Positions 39,505 through 48,354 of a stretch of 64,000 nucleotides of DNA are shown in pieces. Below the pieces are notes generated by a model, which had not been told where the DNA came from, ran no database searches, and was given only the letters and a program-made list of their open reading frames with translations. The stretch's first letter is position 1. The number at the start of each line of letters is the position of its first letter. A program made the position numbers and the translations under genes. This DNA is from Nitrospirota bacterium (GTDB taxonomy: Bacteria > Nitrospirota > Thermodesulfovibrionia > UBA6902), in the NCBI GenBank assembly GCA_016234115.1, contig JACRHD010000039.1:1-64000 (forward strand). Direction: 5' to 3'.

Positions 39505-41091
39505 CTACGGGGTCTCTTCCCTCTCCACTATCCACCTTACCGCGTCGGTCAAATCCTTCGCGACATAAGAGGCGCATGTATCTTCCGGAGGTGTGGCCGA
39601 CAGCAGGACGCCTGTCGCTCCTATTTTCCACGCGAGCTTCACGTCCAGTTCCTTGTCGCCCATCATATACGAGGCCTTCATATTTATTTTGTGCCTGAGC
39701 CTTGCCGTCAGCGGCATAAGGGGCTCGGGCTTTCTGCAGGGGCAGCGTTCGTCGGGATGGTGGGGACAGTAGTAAAAGGCATCTATGCCCAGCTCCTTTT
39801 GAAGGTGCGCGTTTAACTCGATGACGAATTTCTCTTCGATGATCCCCCTCGCTATCCCCGACTGGTTTGTGATGCCGATGAGTTTAAAGCCCGTGTCTTT
39901 GAGCTTTAACATGCTTTCTCTGGAATCAGAGAAGATAACGAGATTGTCGAAGGTGTTCAGGTAATTTTTGTCTTCAATTACAGTCCCGTCCCTGTCAAGA
40001 AAGACGGCCTTCTCACGAGGGAGGATTGCCTTCAGGGCGTCAAATACATCCTCAACGGTTATTTCCGTCATACACCGCAGATCTCCGTCCGGGCACTCCC
40101 TTTTCATGCATGGAGAGCAGGGGAGGTCTTTAGTGATGATTTTGTGCCCCTCTCCAAAGGGGCCCGTCGAGGTCTTATCAGTAGAGCCGAATATGGCGAC
40201 AACAGGCACAAGAAGCGCTGAGGCAATATGCATCGGACCCGAATCATTGGTTACGAAGGCGTCGCACTCGGCAATCAAGGCGGCAAGCTGCCTGAGGTTT
40301 GTCTTGCCGGCCATGTTTAAGACACGCGTTTCGCGTTTCGCGTTTCGCGTTTGGTGCAGGGGCAATTCATGAATTGCCCCTACGGAAGCTACAATCTCAT
40401 TCGCGATCCCGGCCTCGGCTTCGCTGCCGACAATTATGACGCTGCCGTCAAGTTCATTTATTATCCCGGCGATCAATGCAGCAAATCTTTCCGGAGGCCA
40501 TCTTTTTGCGGAACCATAAGTCGCGCCTGGATTAATCCCGATCAGTAATTTTGAATTTTGAATTTTGAATTTTGAATTAATAACGTCTCTTGCCCACTGT
40601 CTTTCTTCATCCGTGAGCCATATGAACGGCCGGACTTCTTTTGTCTCGATGCCGGCCGCCTTCAGAAGATTCAGATAATAATAAACCTGATGCATCGGGA
40701 GGATATCTTTACTTAAAGGTATTGCCTTTGTTAAAAGAAGACCCCTGCCGTCCCTGCTGTATCCGATCCTTTCGGGGACCCCGGCAAGCCGCGCAATGAG
40801 CGCCGCGTCAAAGGCGTTTTGAAAAAGGATGGCGGCATCGAATTTCTTTTTCCGCAACTCTCCCGCGAGTTTCAGCTTCCCGCCGATGCCTTTATGAGTG
40901 TCCTCATAGAGGATAATTTCATCGATATCCGGGTTGTTCAGAAAAATTTCCGAGACCCACGGTTTGACGAGCAGGCTTATGCGGGCCTCCGGAAAAGCCT
41001 TACGCACCGCCCTGATCGAGGGAAGGGTAAGGACCGCGTCGCCGATCCAGTTCACCCCCCGGATGAGAATATTTTTAACGTCATGTGACAT
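39505..41091 (-). CDS. Fusion of ADP-heptose:LPS heptosyltransferase (WaaF-like) and HAD-type heptose bisphosphate phosphatase (GmhB-like)
   Basis: A 528-residue fusion from the chosen start. Residues about 5-355 form a GT9 heptosyltransferase (ILIRGVNWIGDAVLTLPSIR, INPGATYGSAKRWPPERFA, VTNDSGPMHIASAL, DLPCSPCMKRECPDGDLRCM). About 365-520 is a HAD-IIIA phosphatase (AVFLDRDGTVIEDKNYL, GITNQSGIARG, zinc site CPHHPDERCPCRKPEP, MMGDKELDVKLA). It would supply and use ADP-heptose for LPS inner core. Repeats are translated at about residues 172-182 (NSKFKIQNSKL) and 246-265 (GAIHELPLHQTRNAKRETRV). The frame opens at 41121; I take the second Met at 41091. Confidence 0.9.
   Translation of the reverse strand: MSHDVKNILIRGVNWIGDAVLTLPSIRAVRKAFPEARISLLVKPWVSEIFLNNPDIDEIILYEDTHKGIGGKLKLAGELRKKKFDAAILFQNAFDAALIARLAGVPERIGYSRDGRGLLLTKAIPLSKDILPMHQVYYYLNLLKAAGIETKEVRPFIWLTDEERQWARDVINSKFKIQNSKLLIGINPGATYGSAKRWPPERFAALIAGIINELDGSVIIVGSEAEAGIANEIVASVGAIHELPLHQTRNAKRETRVLNMAGKTNLRQLAALIAECDAFVTNDSGPMHIASALLVPVVAIFGSTDKTSTGPFGEGHKIITKDLPCSPCMKRECPDGDLRCMTEITVEDVFDALKAILPREKAVFLDRDGTVIEDKNYLNTFDNLVIFSDSRESMLKLKDTGFKLIGITNQSGIARGIIEEKFVIELNAHLQKELGIDAFYYCPHHPDERCPCRKPEPLMPLTARLRHKINMKASYMMGDKELDVKLAWKIGATGVLLSATPPEDTCASYVAKDLTDAVRWIVEREETP
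40325..40383. repeat. CGCGTTT heptads plus GTAGGGGC-framed palindrome inside the waaF-gmhB gene
   Basis: Four copies of CGCGTTT (40325-40352) are followed directly by a palindrome whose core is a perfect 22-bp inverted repeat (40359-40380, CAATTCATGAATTG within GGGG/CCCC). Two different repeat types are inserted side by side and translated in frame. Confidence 0.85.
40547..40579. repeat. AATTTTG heptad repeat inserted in frame in the waaF-gmhB gene
   Basis: Four nearly perfect copies of AATTTTG just before the conserved nucleotide-sugar-binding strand IGINPGATYG. Confidence 0.85.
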
Positions 41092-41143
41092 CGAGTAATA
41101 GTTTACCCGGATTTGCGGCATTAATCCAAGAGGAGGGAGAATA

Positions 41144-41218
41144 AAGGGTCCAGGGTTCGGGGTCCAGGGTCCAAGGGCCTGATGACTTGGCCCCTGGCTA
41201 CCGGCCCCTGGACCCTGT
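41144..41218. repeat. Inverted GGGTCCA-type repeat element
   Basis: Left arm AAAGGGTCCAGGGTTCGGGG and onward; right arm TTGGCCCCTGGCTACCGGCC and onward, between the waaF-gmhB fusion and the first multicopper oxidase. Confidence 0.75.
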
Positions 41219-41220
41219 CT

Positions 41221-42309
41221 TTATATCACATTGATGACCGTGCGGGCGAACGCGAGCCTCCTGCGGGTTATATCATGCTGGAATTCAACCACAACAGGAA
41301 ATACTCCCGGCTTTGTCGGCCTGATTATCAGCTCGATGCGTCTGGCCACGGTGAGAATAAAGGGCTCCCCGGCGGCAATGATGAAGGGCCGCGAATACTT
41401 CCCGAAGGGAGGCACTCCGAAGGGCCTGCCGTCAAAGGCAATGGCTTCAGCATCGATGCCGATTGTATACCGCTGTATGGTATATCCCGAATGGAGGAGC
41501 CGGAGGAGTATAGTCTGGCCGACCTTTGCGTTGATGGCGACCCCCGGGTCCATGATCGGGGTATCGTCGTCCACCCTCGCCACCCCGTTGATTACGAAGA
41601 TGTCCGGCCTGAAATCGTTCAGGAAACCATTCTGGGTAAAGTGCGCCGGGTTTACCGGATCCTCGGGATCGCATTTCTGCATGAAGGCATCGTGATTGTT
41701 CTCAAGCTCGAAATGCCACCGCGAGTCTATCTCATCGACGACGAGGATTCCTTCCACATCGTAAGGGATGATATGGTCCGGCGGATTGAATCCCGCGACG
41801 AACCCCTTCCCCTGGGGAGGGTCTATCAGGAGCAGGCCGTAAAGTCCCATCTCAAAATGCAGGGTCGTATTTTTGTGACAATGGTAAAAATAGGTGCCGG
41901 ACTGAGCGGCCAGCCACTGATAGGTAAAGTTGCCCGTCACTTCAAAAGAGTGCTTTCCAACTCCGTCGTTCATCGGTGTGGGCTCGATGCCGTGCCAGTG
42001 GATAGTATGAGTGTTGACCCTGGAGCCTACCCGTACGTGGACAACATCGCCTTCGCGCACCCGTATTGTCGGGGACGGAAAGACCTGACCTCCCACCGGA
42101 TCATCAGGGTCTTCAATTACCCACATCGGCACAGTGCTCCCGTCCGGCAGCGGATGCTTGATGGTTACCAGCAGATTCCTGGCTAATGTAACTGTCGGGG
42201 CCACCGGGTCGGGCGGAGGGCCCCCGTGCGTGGGCGGACATACATGTTTATGGAAAGCGGCTTTTTCATCCTCTTCTATTTGTCTTCTGCGTACTTCGCG
42301 AATTGTCAT
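41221..42309 (-). CDS. Multicopper oxidase-like protein retaining N-terminal copper motifs
   Basis: A 362-residue protein without a visible signal peptide (MTIREVRRRQIEEDEKAAFH). The first cupredoxin domain has copper-ligand motifs HTIHWHG and TYFYHCHKNTTLHFEMGL. The second domain (about 200-362) has no HxxHxH motif (GYTIQRYTIGIDAEAIAFDG instead). This is shorter than a classical three-domain oxidase and lacks the C-terminal ligand block. It lies directly downstream of a second oxidase-like gene with the complementary pattern. Possible roles are copper or iron oxidation or a nitrite-reductase-like protein; not decidable here. Confidence 0.8.
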   Translation of the reverse strand: MTIREVRRRQIEEDEKAAFHKHVCPPTHGGPPPDPVAPTVTLARNLLVTIKHPLPDGSTVPMWVIEDPDDPVGGQVFPSPTIRVREGDVVHVRVGSRVNTHTIHWHGIEPTPMNDGVGKHSFEVTGNFTYQWLAAQSGTYFYHCHKNTTLHFEMGLYGLLLIDPPQGKGFVAGFNPPDHIIPYDVEGILVVDEIDSRWHFELENNHDAFMQKCDPEDPVNPAHFTQNGFLNDFRPDIFVINGVARVDDDTPIMDPGVAINAKVGQTILLRLLHSGYTIQRYTIGIDAEAIAFDGRPFGVPPFGKYSRPFIIAAGEPFILTVARRIELIIRPTKPGVFPVVVEFQHDITRRRLAFARTVINVI

Positions 42310-42338
42310 TTTGCCTCCTTTATATCGGCATCATTCTA

Positions 42339-42461
42339 AAACCACAGAGACACGGAGGCACGGAGGATTCAAGGATAAAAACATGAAAATTGTAAATTTC
42401 AAATTATAACTTTCCAATCTTCAATGTAATATTTTCTCTGTGTCTCCGTGTCTCTGTGGTT
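42339..42461. repeat. Inverted ACCACAGAG (period 8) element
   Basis: Arms AACCACAGAGACACGGAGGC and GTGTCTCCGTGTCTCTGTGG enclose an A/T-rich spacer containing AATTTCAAATT. It lies between the two oxidase genes. Confidence 0.8.
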
Positions 42462-42491
42462 AAAAGCAAATATTTATTCCTTCTAATTCCT

Positions 42492-43640
42492 TTAATGCCC
42501 GGACGGAAAGTCGACTCCGTCCAGATCACCCGTGATTTCCCAATGGGTCACCATTCCCTGCGGATAGTTGCCGCCTGCCGCGGTCTGAGACAGCTCATCA
42601 TGGCCGTGCATCGGGTACGCCAGCGGCGCTTGCGGGACCCCTCCCAGCACCATCCCCATCTCATTTCTGATCAGTTCACGCAGAGGCACGTTCGGATCTC
42701 CGGGTATGTCGGGCGGCCTCATAAAAGGCAGGAGCCAGTCCACCCGGTCCATCGGGAACACGGAATAGGTATCGACCATGTGAGCGTCTTCCCTTGACTG
42801 TCCATTAATTGCCGTAACATATACGTGATTGCCGTGGATGTGCGGAGAGTGGACGTTGACGTCCGCGTTAACAATGCGGATCAGGTGCGGTTGTCCTATC
42901 CTGCCCGAGGGCACGGTTTTGTGATTATGAGAAGCGAAGGCCCCGGACTCGCCGTTGATCGTAAAATAGCGGGGCAGATACCCGTTTATAAACTTTTCGG
43001 GATCGATGGCATTGCCTACCATCGCCATCTGGTTGAATTTCGGGTCCACAGAGCTGAACAGCCATACCGTGGAGCGCTCAGGTATCCATGGCTCGCCCGG
43101 AAAATGCGCTGAGTTCCCGAGATCGTTGAAGAGGTCCCTGACTGCCGGGGTCGGATCAGTGTAAGGATTTGTGCTCAGATCGTGCGGTAAAATAACCATT
43201 GCCCCATGAAGGCCCAAATTCCGGTTTACCGGGGCGTTCAGTGAGTCGAAATAAAGGTACGTTCCTGCGGCCGGGGCTGTAAATGTGAGCATTTTACTTT
43301 CACCCGGCGTAAGAGGCCCGCTGTCTACAACTCCAGGAATGATGAAGGAGTGGTCCTCGTCAAGGGTGTTAGTAACAGACAGGGTGACCGTGTCCCGCTC
43401 CTGAGCGCTGATAGTCGGCCCCGGGAACCTCGGTCCTTTTGCGGGGTTTTCAAAAAGCCACATGTAAACCGCTGTACCGTCCACCATCTCCACCAGCGCC
43501 TCGCTTATATTAAGAGTCAATGTTGAAAGCCGGTGAGAATGATGCGTAGGTTGCTGACGCATCGATTGCGGTATGCAGCCATCGATAGTGATAGCCGCAG
43601 CGCCCACTGCCGCGTATTTGAGAAAATCCCTTCTATTCAT
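42492..43640 (-). CDS. Tat-exported multicopper oxidase-like protein retaining C-terminal HxxHxH motif
   Basis: A 382-residue protein with a twin-arginine signal (MNRRDFLKYAAVGAAAITID followed by GC, a possible lipidation site). The cupredoxin domain 1 region aligns with multicopper oxidases (FPGPTISAQERDTVTLSVTN), but its ligand sites read DEDHSFII and TYLYFDSLNA, so the trinuclear-cluster histidines of domain 1 are missing. A later block NVHSPHIHGNHVYV keeps HxxHxH, and the terminal HCH motif reads MHGHDELS, with Gly where the type 1 copper Cys should be. AAGGAGGG precedes the ATG. Confidence 0.8.
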   Translation of the reverse strand: MNRRDFLKYAAVGAAAITIDGCIPQSMRQQPTHHSHRLSTLTLNISEALVEMVDGTAVYMWLFENPAKGPRFPGPTISAQERDTVTLSVTNTLDEDHSFIIPGVVDSGPLTPGESKMLTFTAPAAGTYLYFDSLNAPVNRNLGLHGAMVILPHDLSTNPYTDPTPAVRDLFNDLGNSAHFPGEPWIPERSTVWLFSSVDPKFNQMAMVGNAIDPEKFINGYLPRYFTINGESGAFASHNHKTVPSGRIGQPHLIRIVNADVNVHSPHIHGNHVYVTAINGQSREDAHMVDTYSVFPMDRVDWLLPFMRPPDIPGDPNVPLRELIRNEMGMVLGGVPQAPLAYPMHGHDELSQTAAGGNYPQGMVTHWEITGDLDGVDFPSGH

Positions 43641-43822
43641 TTTCCCTCCTTCAAATTGGCCATGGATTAGCGAAGATTTTTATGACACGAATAAGTCACA
43701 AGTAGAAAGCCTTCCAGACGGACTTTTTTCGAATCCGCCCCTTCCCGCTCAAATCCGAGGACGAATTCCATGGAGCATATTGTCATAGCTCAATTTCATC
43801 ACAAAAAAGAATATTGTCAATA

Positions 43823-44024
43823 GGGTACCCCTCAGTTATGTGGATAACGCTGTCTGAGCGAACTCATAGAACTGTCATGCCCGAGGTCCCCCCGACTAAG
43901 GCCTTCGAGGGCAGGCTTAATCGGGCATCCATGGATCCGTGCAAGGGTGGATTCCCGCTTACTGACTGCGGGAATGACAGCTTGGGTAGTTATTATTTGT
44001 ATCCGCATAAGTGAGGGGTTGCCC
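43823..44024. repeat. Large nested palindromic element upstream of dnaJ
   Basis: Outer arms 43823-43846 and 44000-44024 (GGGTACCCCTCAGTTATGTG versus the reverse of TATCCGCATAAGTGAGGGGT) match at about 21 of 24 positions. Inner ends GTCATGCCCG (from 43874) and CGGGAATGAC (to 43978) form a second inverted pair. The 542-bp gap 43641-44182 otherwise holds the dnaJ promoter region; I see no gene in it. Confidence 0.75.
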
Positions 44025-44106
44025 AATTGCAGGTTTTCTTCTTGCTTTGCGCACCAGCATGTGGTATATGAACAAAAAGCATATATGCTTTGTCATGTAA
44101 TTTGGC

Positions 44107-44135
44107 TTGACACGTTTCATATCAATTGATATTAT
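44107..44135 (+). promoter_or_regulatory. Sigma-70 promoter of dnaJ with overlapping palindromic operator
   Basis: TTGACA (44107-44112), a 17-bp spacer and TATTAT (44130-44135). A perfect 14-bp palindrome, ATATCAATTGATAT (44119-44132), overlaps the spacer and -10. A second, 16-bp palindrome, AAAGCATATATGCTTT (44076-44091), lies just upstream. The HspR-like regulator encoded in this operon is the obvious candidate to bind one of them. Confidence 0.7.
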
Positions 44136-44182
44136 AGGATTCATAGAAGGTAGAATTTTTATCTCCGAAAGAAGGAAGACAC

Positions 44183-45238
44183 ATGACTGCGACAACGCAA
44201 GATTATTACGACGTACTCGGCGTGAAAAAGGACGCCTCACAGGAAGACATCAAGAAGACTTATCGCAAGCTCGCGCGAAAGTTTCATCCTGACCTGAACC
44301 CGGGAGATAAAGGCGCTGAAAAGAAGTTCAAGGAGATAAATGAGGCATACGAGATCCTGAGCGACGCGAAAAAAAGGGCTGAGTATGACCAGTTCGGGAA
44401 GGCCGCCGCGGAAGGCGGCCCCCATGGCTTTGAGGGGTTCAGGTCGCCGGGCTTTGATTTCGGTTATGGAGGCGCTGAAGACATATTCGCGGATTTGTTC
44501 CGGGGTTTCAGGCATGAAGACATCCCGGAAAACGGCCCGGACCTCGTTACGTCGCTCGATATATCTCTTGAAGACGCGTATAAAGGCCTGTCAAGACCGG
44601 TGACCCTGACAAGGGATGCCGCATGCAAGACCTGTTCGGGGACAGGGGCGGAAGATTTCAAGACGTGTTCACAATGTAAGGGCGCGGGAACTTTAAAGCA
44701 GAGCAGGGGCGCCTTCAGAGTCAGCCAGGCATGTCCGACGTGCAACGGCAGCGGACGCACTGCGACCCGTGTCTGCGGGGCCTGCGGCGGCAAGGGCAGT
44801 CGCAAGGTCACAGAAACCATAAAAATAAAGATACCGCCCGGCGCTGAAACCGGCAGCAGAATAAAATTGAAGGGCATGGGAGGCGCAGGCGCAAGAGGCA
44901 GGCGGCCGGGCGATTTATACATCGAATTAACAGTAGAGCCGCACCCGTTATTTAAAAGAGAAGGCAATGATTTATACACGGAGGTCCCTGTCACCTTTCC
45001 CGACGCCGTGCTCGGAGGCAAGATACAGGTGCCGACGCTTGAGGGCGCCGTTACCATGACCCTCCCCCCGGGGACCGACAGCGGCAAGAAATTCAGGCTG
45101 AAAGGCAAGGGCATCCCGGACAGGAAAACGGGGACAAAGGGAGATGAGTATGCCGTAATCAAGATAGTCGTTCCCAAGACCCTGAGCGCAAAGGCAAGGG
45201 AGGCGTTGCATGAGCTTGAGAAGGCGTACAGGAATTAA
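44183..45238 (+). CDS. dnaJ: Chaperone DnaJ
   Basis: A 351-residue type I J-protein. The J domain (about residues 7-72) includes the [11 protein letters not shown] loop that stimulates DnaK. A Gly/Phe-rich segment follows ([16 protein letters not shown]), then four zinc-binding repeats ([32 protein letters not shown]) and the C-terminal substrate-binding domains ([20 protein letters not shown]). First gene of dnaJ-hspR-clpB; no dnaK or grpE is in the window, so its partner must be encoded elsewhere. Confidence 0.93.
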   Translation: MTATTQDYYDVLGVKKDASQEDIKKTYRKLARKFHPDLNPGDKGAEKKFKEINEAYEILSDAKKRAEYDQFGKAAAEGGPHGFEGFRSPGFDFGYGGAEDIFADLFRGFRHEDIPENGPDLVTSLDISLEDAYKGLSRPVTLTRDAACKTCSGTGAEDFKTCSQCKGAGTLKQSRGAFRVSQACPTCNGSGRTATRVCGACGGKGSRKVTETIKIKIPPGAETGSRIKLKGMGGAGARGRRPGDLYIELTVEPHPLFKREGNDLYTEVPVTFPDAVLGGKIQVPTLEGAVTMTLPPGTDSGKKFRLKGKGIPDRKTGTKGDEYAVIKIVVPKTLSAKAREALHELEKAYRN

Positions 45239-45257
45239 TAAGGTGCAATGAGAAATG

Positions 45258-45347
45258 AGTAGTAGTTTGTAGCAAGTAGTTGGTAGTTAAGGGATACGCT
45301 TTTTGAAATTTTTCCCTTAACTACTTACTACTAACTACTTGCTACCT
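45258..45347. repeat. Inverted AAGTAGT heptad element
   Basis: Left arm GTAGTAGTTTGTAGCAAGTA plus GTTGGTAGTTAAGGG; right arm CCCTTAACTACTTACTACTA plus ACTACTTGCTACC. It lies between dnaJ and hspR; second copy of the family at 29967-30046. Confidence 0.85.
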
Positions 45348-45363
45348 ATTTTTAGAGATCATT

Positions 45364-45711
45364 ATGGAAGATAAAAAACGTCCTTTATTCATGATCGGCG
45401 TCGTCTGTGAGATGTTCCATATACATCCTCAGACGCTGCGCCTTTATGAAAGAGAAGGTTTCCTGCATCCGACGAGGGTCGGGGGGGCAAGATTGTATTC
45501 GCAGGAAGACCTGGAACGGATAAGGACCATACTGAGCCTGACAAAGAATTTAGGAGTAAACAGGGCAGGGGTGGACATTATTCTCAGAATGAAACGGAGA
45601 ATGGACGCCCTCCACAGGGAGATGGAAGGAATGATGGATTATCTTGAAAACGATATGCGAAAGGAATTTCAGAAGAGAATAAAAGAGGCGTTGAGGGAAA
45701 TGGAGGATTAG
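45364..45711 (+). CDS. hspR: HspR-like MerR-family heat-shock regulator
   Basis: A 115-residue DNA-binding protein. The MerR winged helix is clear ([40 protein letters not shown]), followed by a short coiled-coil helix ([20 protein letters not shown]). HspR proteins repress dnaK/clpB operons and respond to heat through chaperone association. It ends 2 bp before clpB, so they are co-transcribed; autorepression through the dnaJ promoter palindromes is likely. Confidence 0.88.
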   Translation: MEDKKRPLFMIGVVCEMFHIHPQTLRLYEREGFLHPTRVGGARLYSQEDLERIRTILSLTKNLGVNRAGVDIILRMKRRMDALHREMEGMMDYLENDMRKEFQKRIKEALREMED

Positions 45712-45713
45712 AA

Positions 45714-48320
45714 ATGAGAACAGACAAATTTACCATAAAAAGCCGGGAAGCGATCCAGAAGGCCCAGGAGCTTGCCCAGCAAAAGGGCAACCAGCAGGTA
45801 GATACGGCTCATCTGCTTCATGTCCTGCTTGAAGAGGGTATCGCGCTTGAAATCATAAAGTCCCTCGGGGGCGACACGGTCAGAATCATAAGAGAGGTTG
45901 AGGCGGAAATAGGGAAGGCGCCGAAGGTGCTGGGGCCTTCTGCCGTAGGACAGCTTTTTATAACCCAGGAGTTGAAGAATGTTTTTGAGAGCGCGTCACA
46001 GGAAGCGGAACATCTCCAGGATGAGTACGTGAGCGTGGAGCATCTGCTGCTGGGCATAATGAAGACCAAAAACCCCTCCGAGAGAATTCTAAAAAAGCAT
46101 GGCGTCACCGACGATAAGGTCCTCGCCGCGATGCGTGAGATAAGGGGGACGCAGAGGGTCACGGACGAGTCGCCTGAAGACAAATACCAGGCGCTGAAGA
46201 AATACGCGCGCGATTTAACGGACCTTGCTAAAAAGGGAAAGCTGGACCCTGTAATCGGCAGGGACGAGGAGATCAGAAGGATAATCCAGGTCCTTTCGAG
46301 AAGGACCAAAAACAACCCCGTTGTAATCGGGGAACCGGGGGTAGGCAAAACAGCCATTGCCGAGGGCCTTGCCCTGAGGATTACATCCGGAGACGTCCCC
46401 CAGGGCCTCAAAGACAAGCGAGTTGTCGCGCTCGATATGGGGTCGCTCGTGGCCGGGGCGAAATTCAGGGGGGAATTTGAAGAACGGCTCAAGGCCGTCC
46501 TCAAGGAAGTTGAAGCCGCCCAGGGCAATGTAATACTTTTTATCGACGAGCTTCACACGGTTGTAGGGGCCGGCGCGGCGGAAGGGGCCATAGATGCGTC
46601 AAACATGCTCAAGCCCGCGCTTGCAAGGGGAGAACTCAGATGCATCGGCGCTACCACGCTTTCCGAATACAGGAAATACATTGAAAAAGACCCTGCCCTT
46701 GAAAGGAGGTTCCAGCCCGTATTCATCAAAGAGCCCTCGGTGGAGGACACCATATCCATACTGAGGGGACTGAAAGAGCGCTACGAGGTACATCACGGGG
46801 TAAAGATAAAGGACTCCGCGCTCGTGGCCGCGGCGGTATTGAGCAACAGGTATATAGCGGACAGGTTCCTTCCCGACAAGGCGATTGATCTTATCGATGA
46901 GTCGGCGTCGCGGCTTAAGATGGAAATTGACAGCATGCCTACGGAGCTCGACGAGCTTGAGCGTAAATTGCGTCAGTATGAGATCGAAAGGCAGGCCGTG
47001 ATGAAAGAAAAAGATGAGGCTTCGAAGGAAAGGCTCCACAACCTTAATGAAGAGATTGCCGGACTTTCCGGGAAACGTGACGTCCTGACGGCGCAGTGGA
47101 GAAGGGAAAAAGAGGCGATAGGGAGGATAAGCTCCGTCAAGGAGGAACTCGAACGGGCCCGCATCGACGCTGAAAAGGCGGAAAGGGAAGGCGACCTCAA
47201 CAGGGCCGCTGAACTGAAATACGGCACACTCCTTGCCCTGCAGAAGAGGCTGGAGGAGGAAAATAAACGACTCCTCGAACAAAGCAAAAACAGGATGCTG
47301 AAGGAGGAGGTTGACGAAGAAGACGTGGCGGAGATCGTCTCCAAATGGACGGGGATACCGGTCAGCAGGATGCTTGAAGGAGAGATCGAAAAACTGCTGA
47401 AGATGGAGCAGAGGCTTAAGCTCCGGGTGGTAGGCCAGGATGAGGCGATAAAGGCGGTCTCCGACGCGGTACGGAGGTCCCGCGCGGGCATACAGGACCC
47501 GAACAGGCCGATCGGCTCTTTTATCTTCCTCGGCCCCACCGGCGTCGGAAAGACCGAACTGGCCCGCGCCCTTGCGGAATTCCTCTTTGACGCCGAAGAA
47601 GCGATGGTAAGGATAGACATGTCCGAATATCAGGAGCGTCATACTGTATCGAGGCTTATCGGGGCGCCTCCGGGTTATGTAGGGTATGAAGAGGGGGGAC
47701 AATTGACAGAGGCGATAAAGAGAAGGCCTTACGCGGTAATCCTTTTTGATGAGGTGGAAAAGGCCCACCCCGAGGTATTCAACGTGCTGTTGCAGTTGCT
47801 TGATGACGGAAGGCTTACGGACGGCCACGGCAGGACCGTCGATTTCAGAAACACCGTAGTCATCCTGACTTCAAACATAGGGGGCCGGCACATACAGGAT
47901 ATGCTGACGGAATGGACGAATGAATCCCAGATACGGAAAGGCGTAATGGAGGACCTGAAGAAATATTTCAGGCCCGAATTCCTCAACAGGGTGGATGAGA
48001 TAATAATATTCCACGCGCTGACAAGAGAGCTGCTCATGAATATCGTCGATATCCAGATCAGGAGGATGAAGCGGTACCTTAAGGAAAAGAATATAAACAT
48101 CGTCCTGACCGACAGGGCAAAGGCGTATCTCGCTGAAATCGGCTTCGACCAGGTCTACGGGGCCCGCCCGCTCAAAAGGGCCATCCAAAAGGAGGTCCTG
48201 ACTCCGCTTGCAACAAAGCTTCTTGACGGCACCTTCAGGGCCGGGGACGTCGTGGAAGTGGACATGGAAGGCAACGAGATGGTTTTCATGCGCAGGGTCG
48301 AGGCGGAGATGGAAGCGTAG
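45714..48320 (+). CDS. clpB: ATP-dependent disaggregase ClpB
   Basis: An 868-residue Hsp100 protein of normal length. N domain (about 1-145), first AAA+ module with Walker [14 protein letters not shown] and Walker [15 protein letters not shown], the ClpB-specific coiled-coil middle domain (about 405-525, Lys/Glu-rich), and second AAA+ module with [17 protein letters not shown] and [14 protein letters not shown]. It dissolves protein aggregates with DnaK/DnaJ. It terminates the heat-shock operon. Confidence 0.96.
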   Translation: MRTDKFTIKSREAIQKAQELAQQKGNQQVDTAHLLHVLLEEGIALEIIKSLGGDTVRIIREVEAEIGKAPKVLGPSAVGQLFITQELKNVFESASQEAEHLQDEYVSVEHLLLGIMKTKNPSERILKKHGVTDDKVLAAMREIRGTQRVTDESPEDKYQALKKYARDLTDLAKKGKLDPVIGRDEEIRRIIQVLSRRTKNNPVVIGEPGVGKTAIAEGLALRITSGDVPQGLKDKRVVALDMGSLVAGAKFRGEFEERLKAVLKEVEAAQGNVILFIDELHTVVGAGAAEGAIDASNMLKPALARGELRCIGATTLSEYRKYIEKDPALERRFQPVFIKEPSVEDTISILRGLKERYEVHHGVKIKDSALVAAAVLSNRYIADRFLPDKAIDLIDESASRLKMEIDSMPTELDELERKLRQYEIERQAVMKEKDEASKERLHNLNEEIAGLSGKRDVLTAQWRREKEAIGRISSVKEELERARIDAEKAEREGDLNRAAELKYGTLLALQKRLEEENKRLLEQSKNRMLKEEVDEEDVAEIVSKWTGIPVSRMLEGEIEKLLKMEQRLKLRVVGQDEAIKAVSDAVRRSRAGIQDPNRPIGSFIFLGPTGVGKTELARALAEFLFDAEEAMVRIDMSEYQERHTVSRLIGAPPGYVGYEEGGQLTEAIKRRPYAVILFDEVEKAHPEVFNVLLQLLDDGRLTDGHGRTVDFRNTVVILTSNIGGRHIQDMLTEWTNESQIRKGVMEDLKKYFRPEFLNRVDEIIIFHALTRELLMNIVDIQIRRMKRYLKEKNINIVLTDRAKAYLAEIGFDQVYGARPLKRAIQKEVLTPLATKLLDGTFRAGDVVEVDMEGNEMVFMRRVEAEMEA

Positions 48321-48354
48321 CTGACAATTTCAGGTGCAGGCGGTTACAAGATTA

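Noticed and set aside
43790-43825. TTGACA ... TATGAC promoter for the oxidase operon on the minus strand
   Set aside because: The two boxes are about 27 bp apart, too far for a functional promoter; no better pair was found.
46599-47828. Long open frame antisense to clpB (409 codons)
   Set aside because: It arises from the codon bias of clpB, has no binding site and no family similarity.
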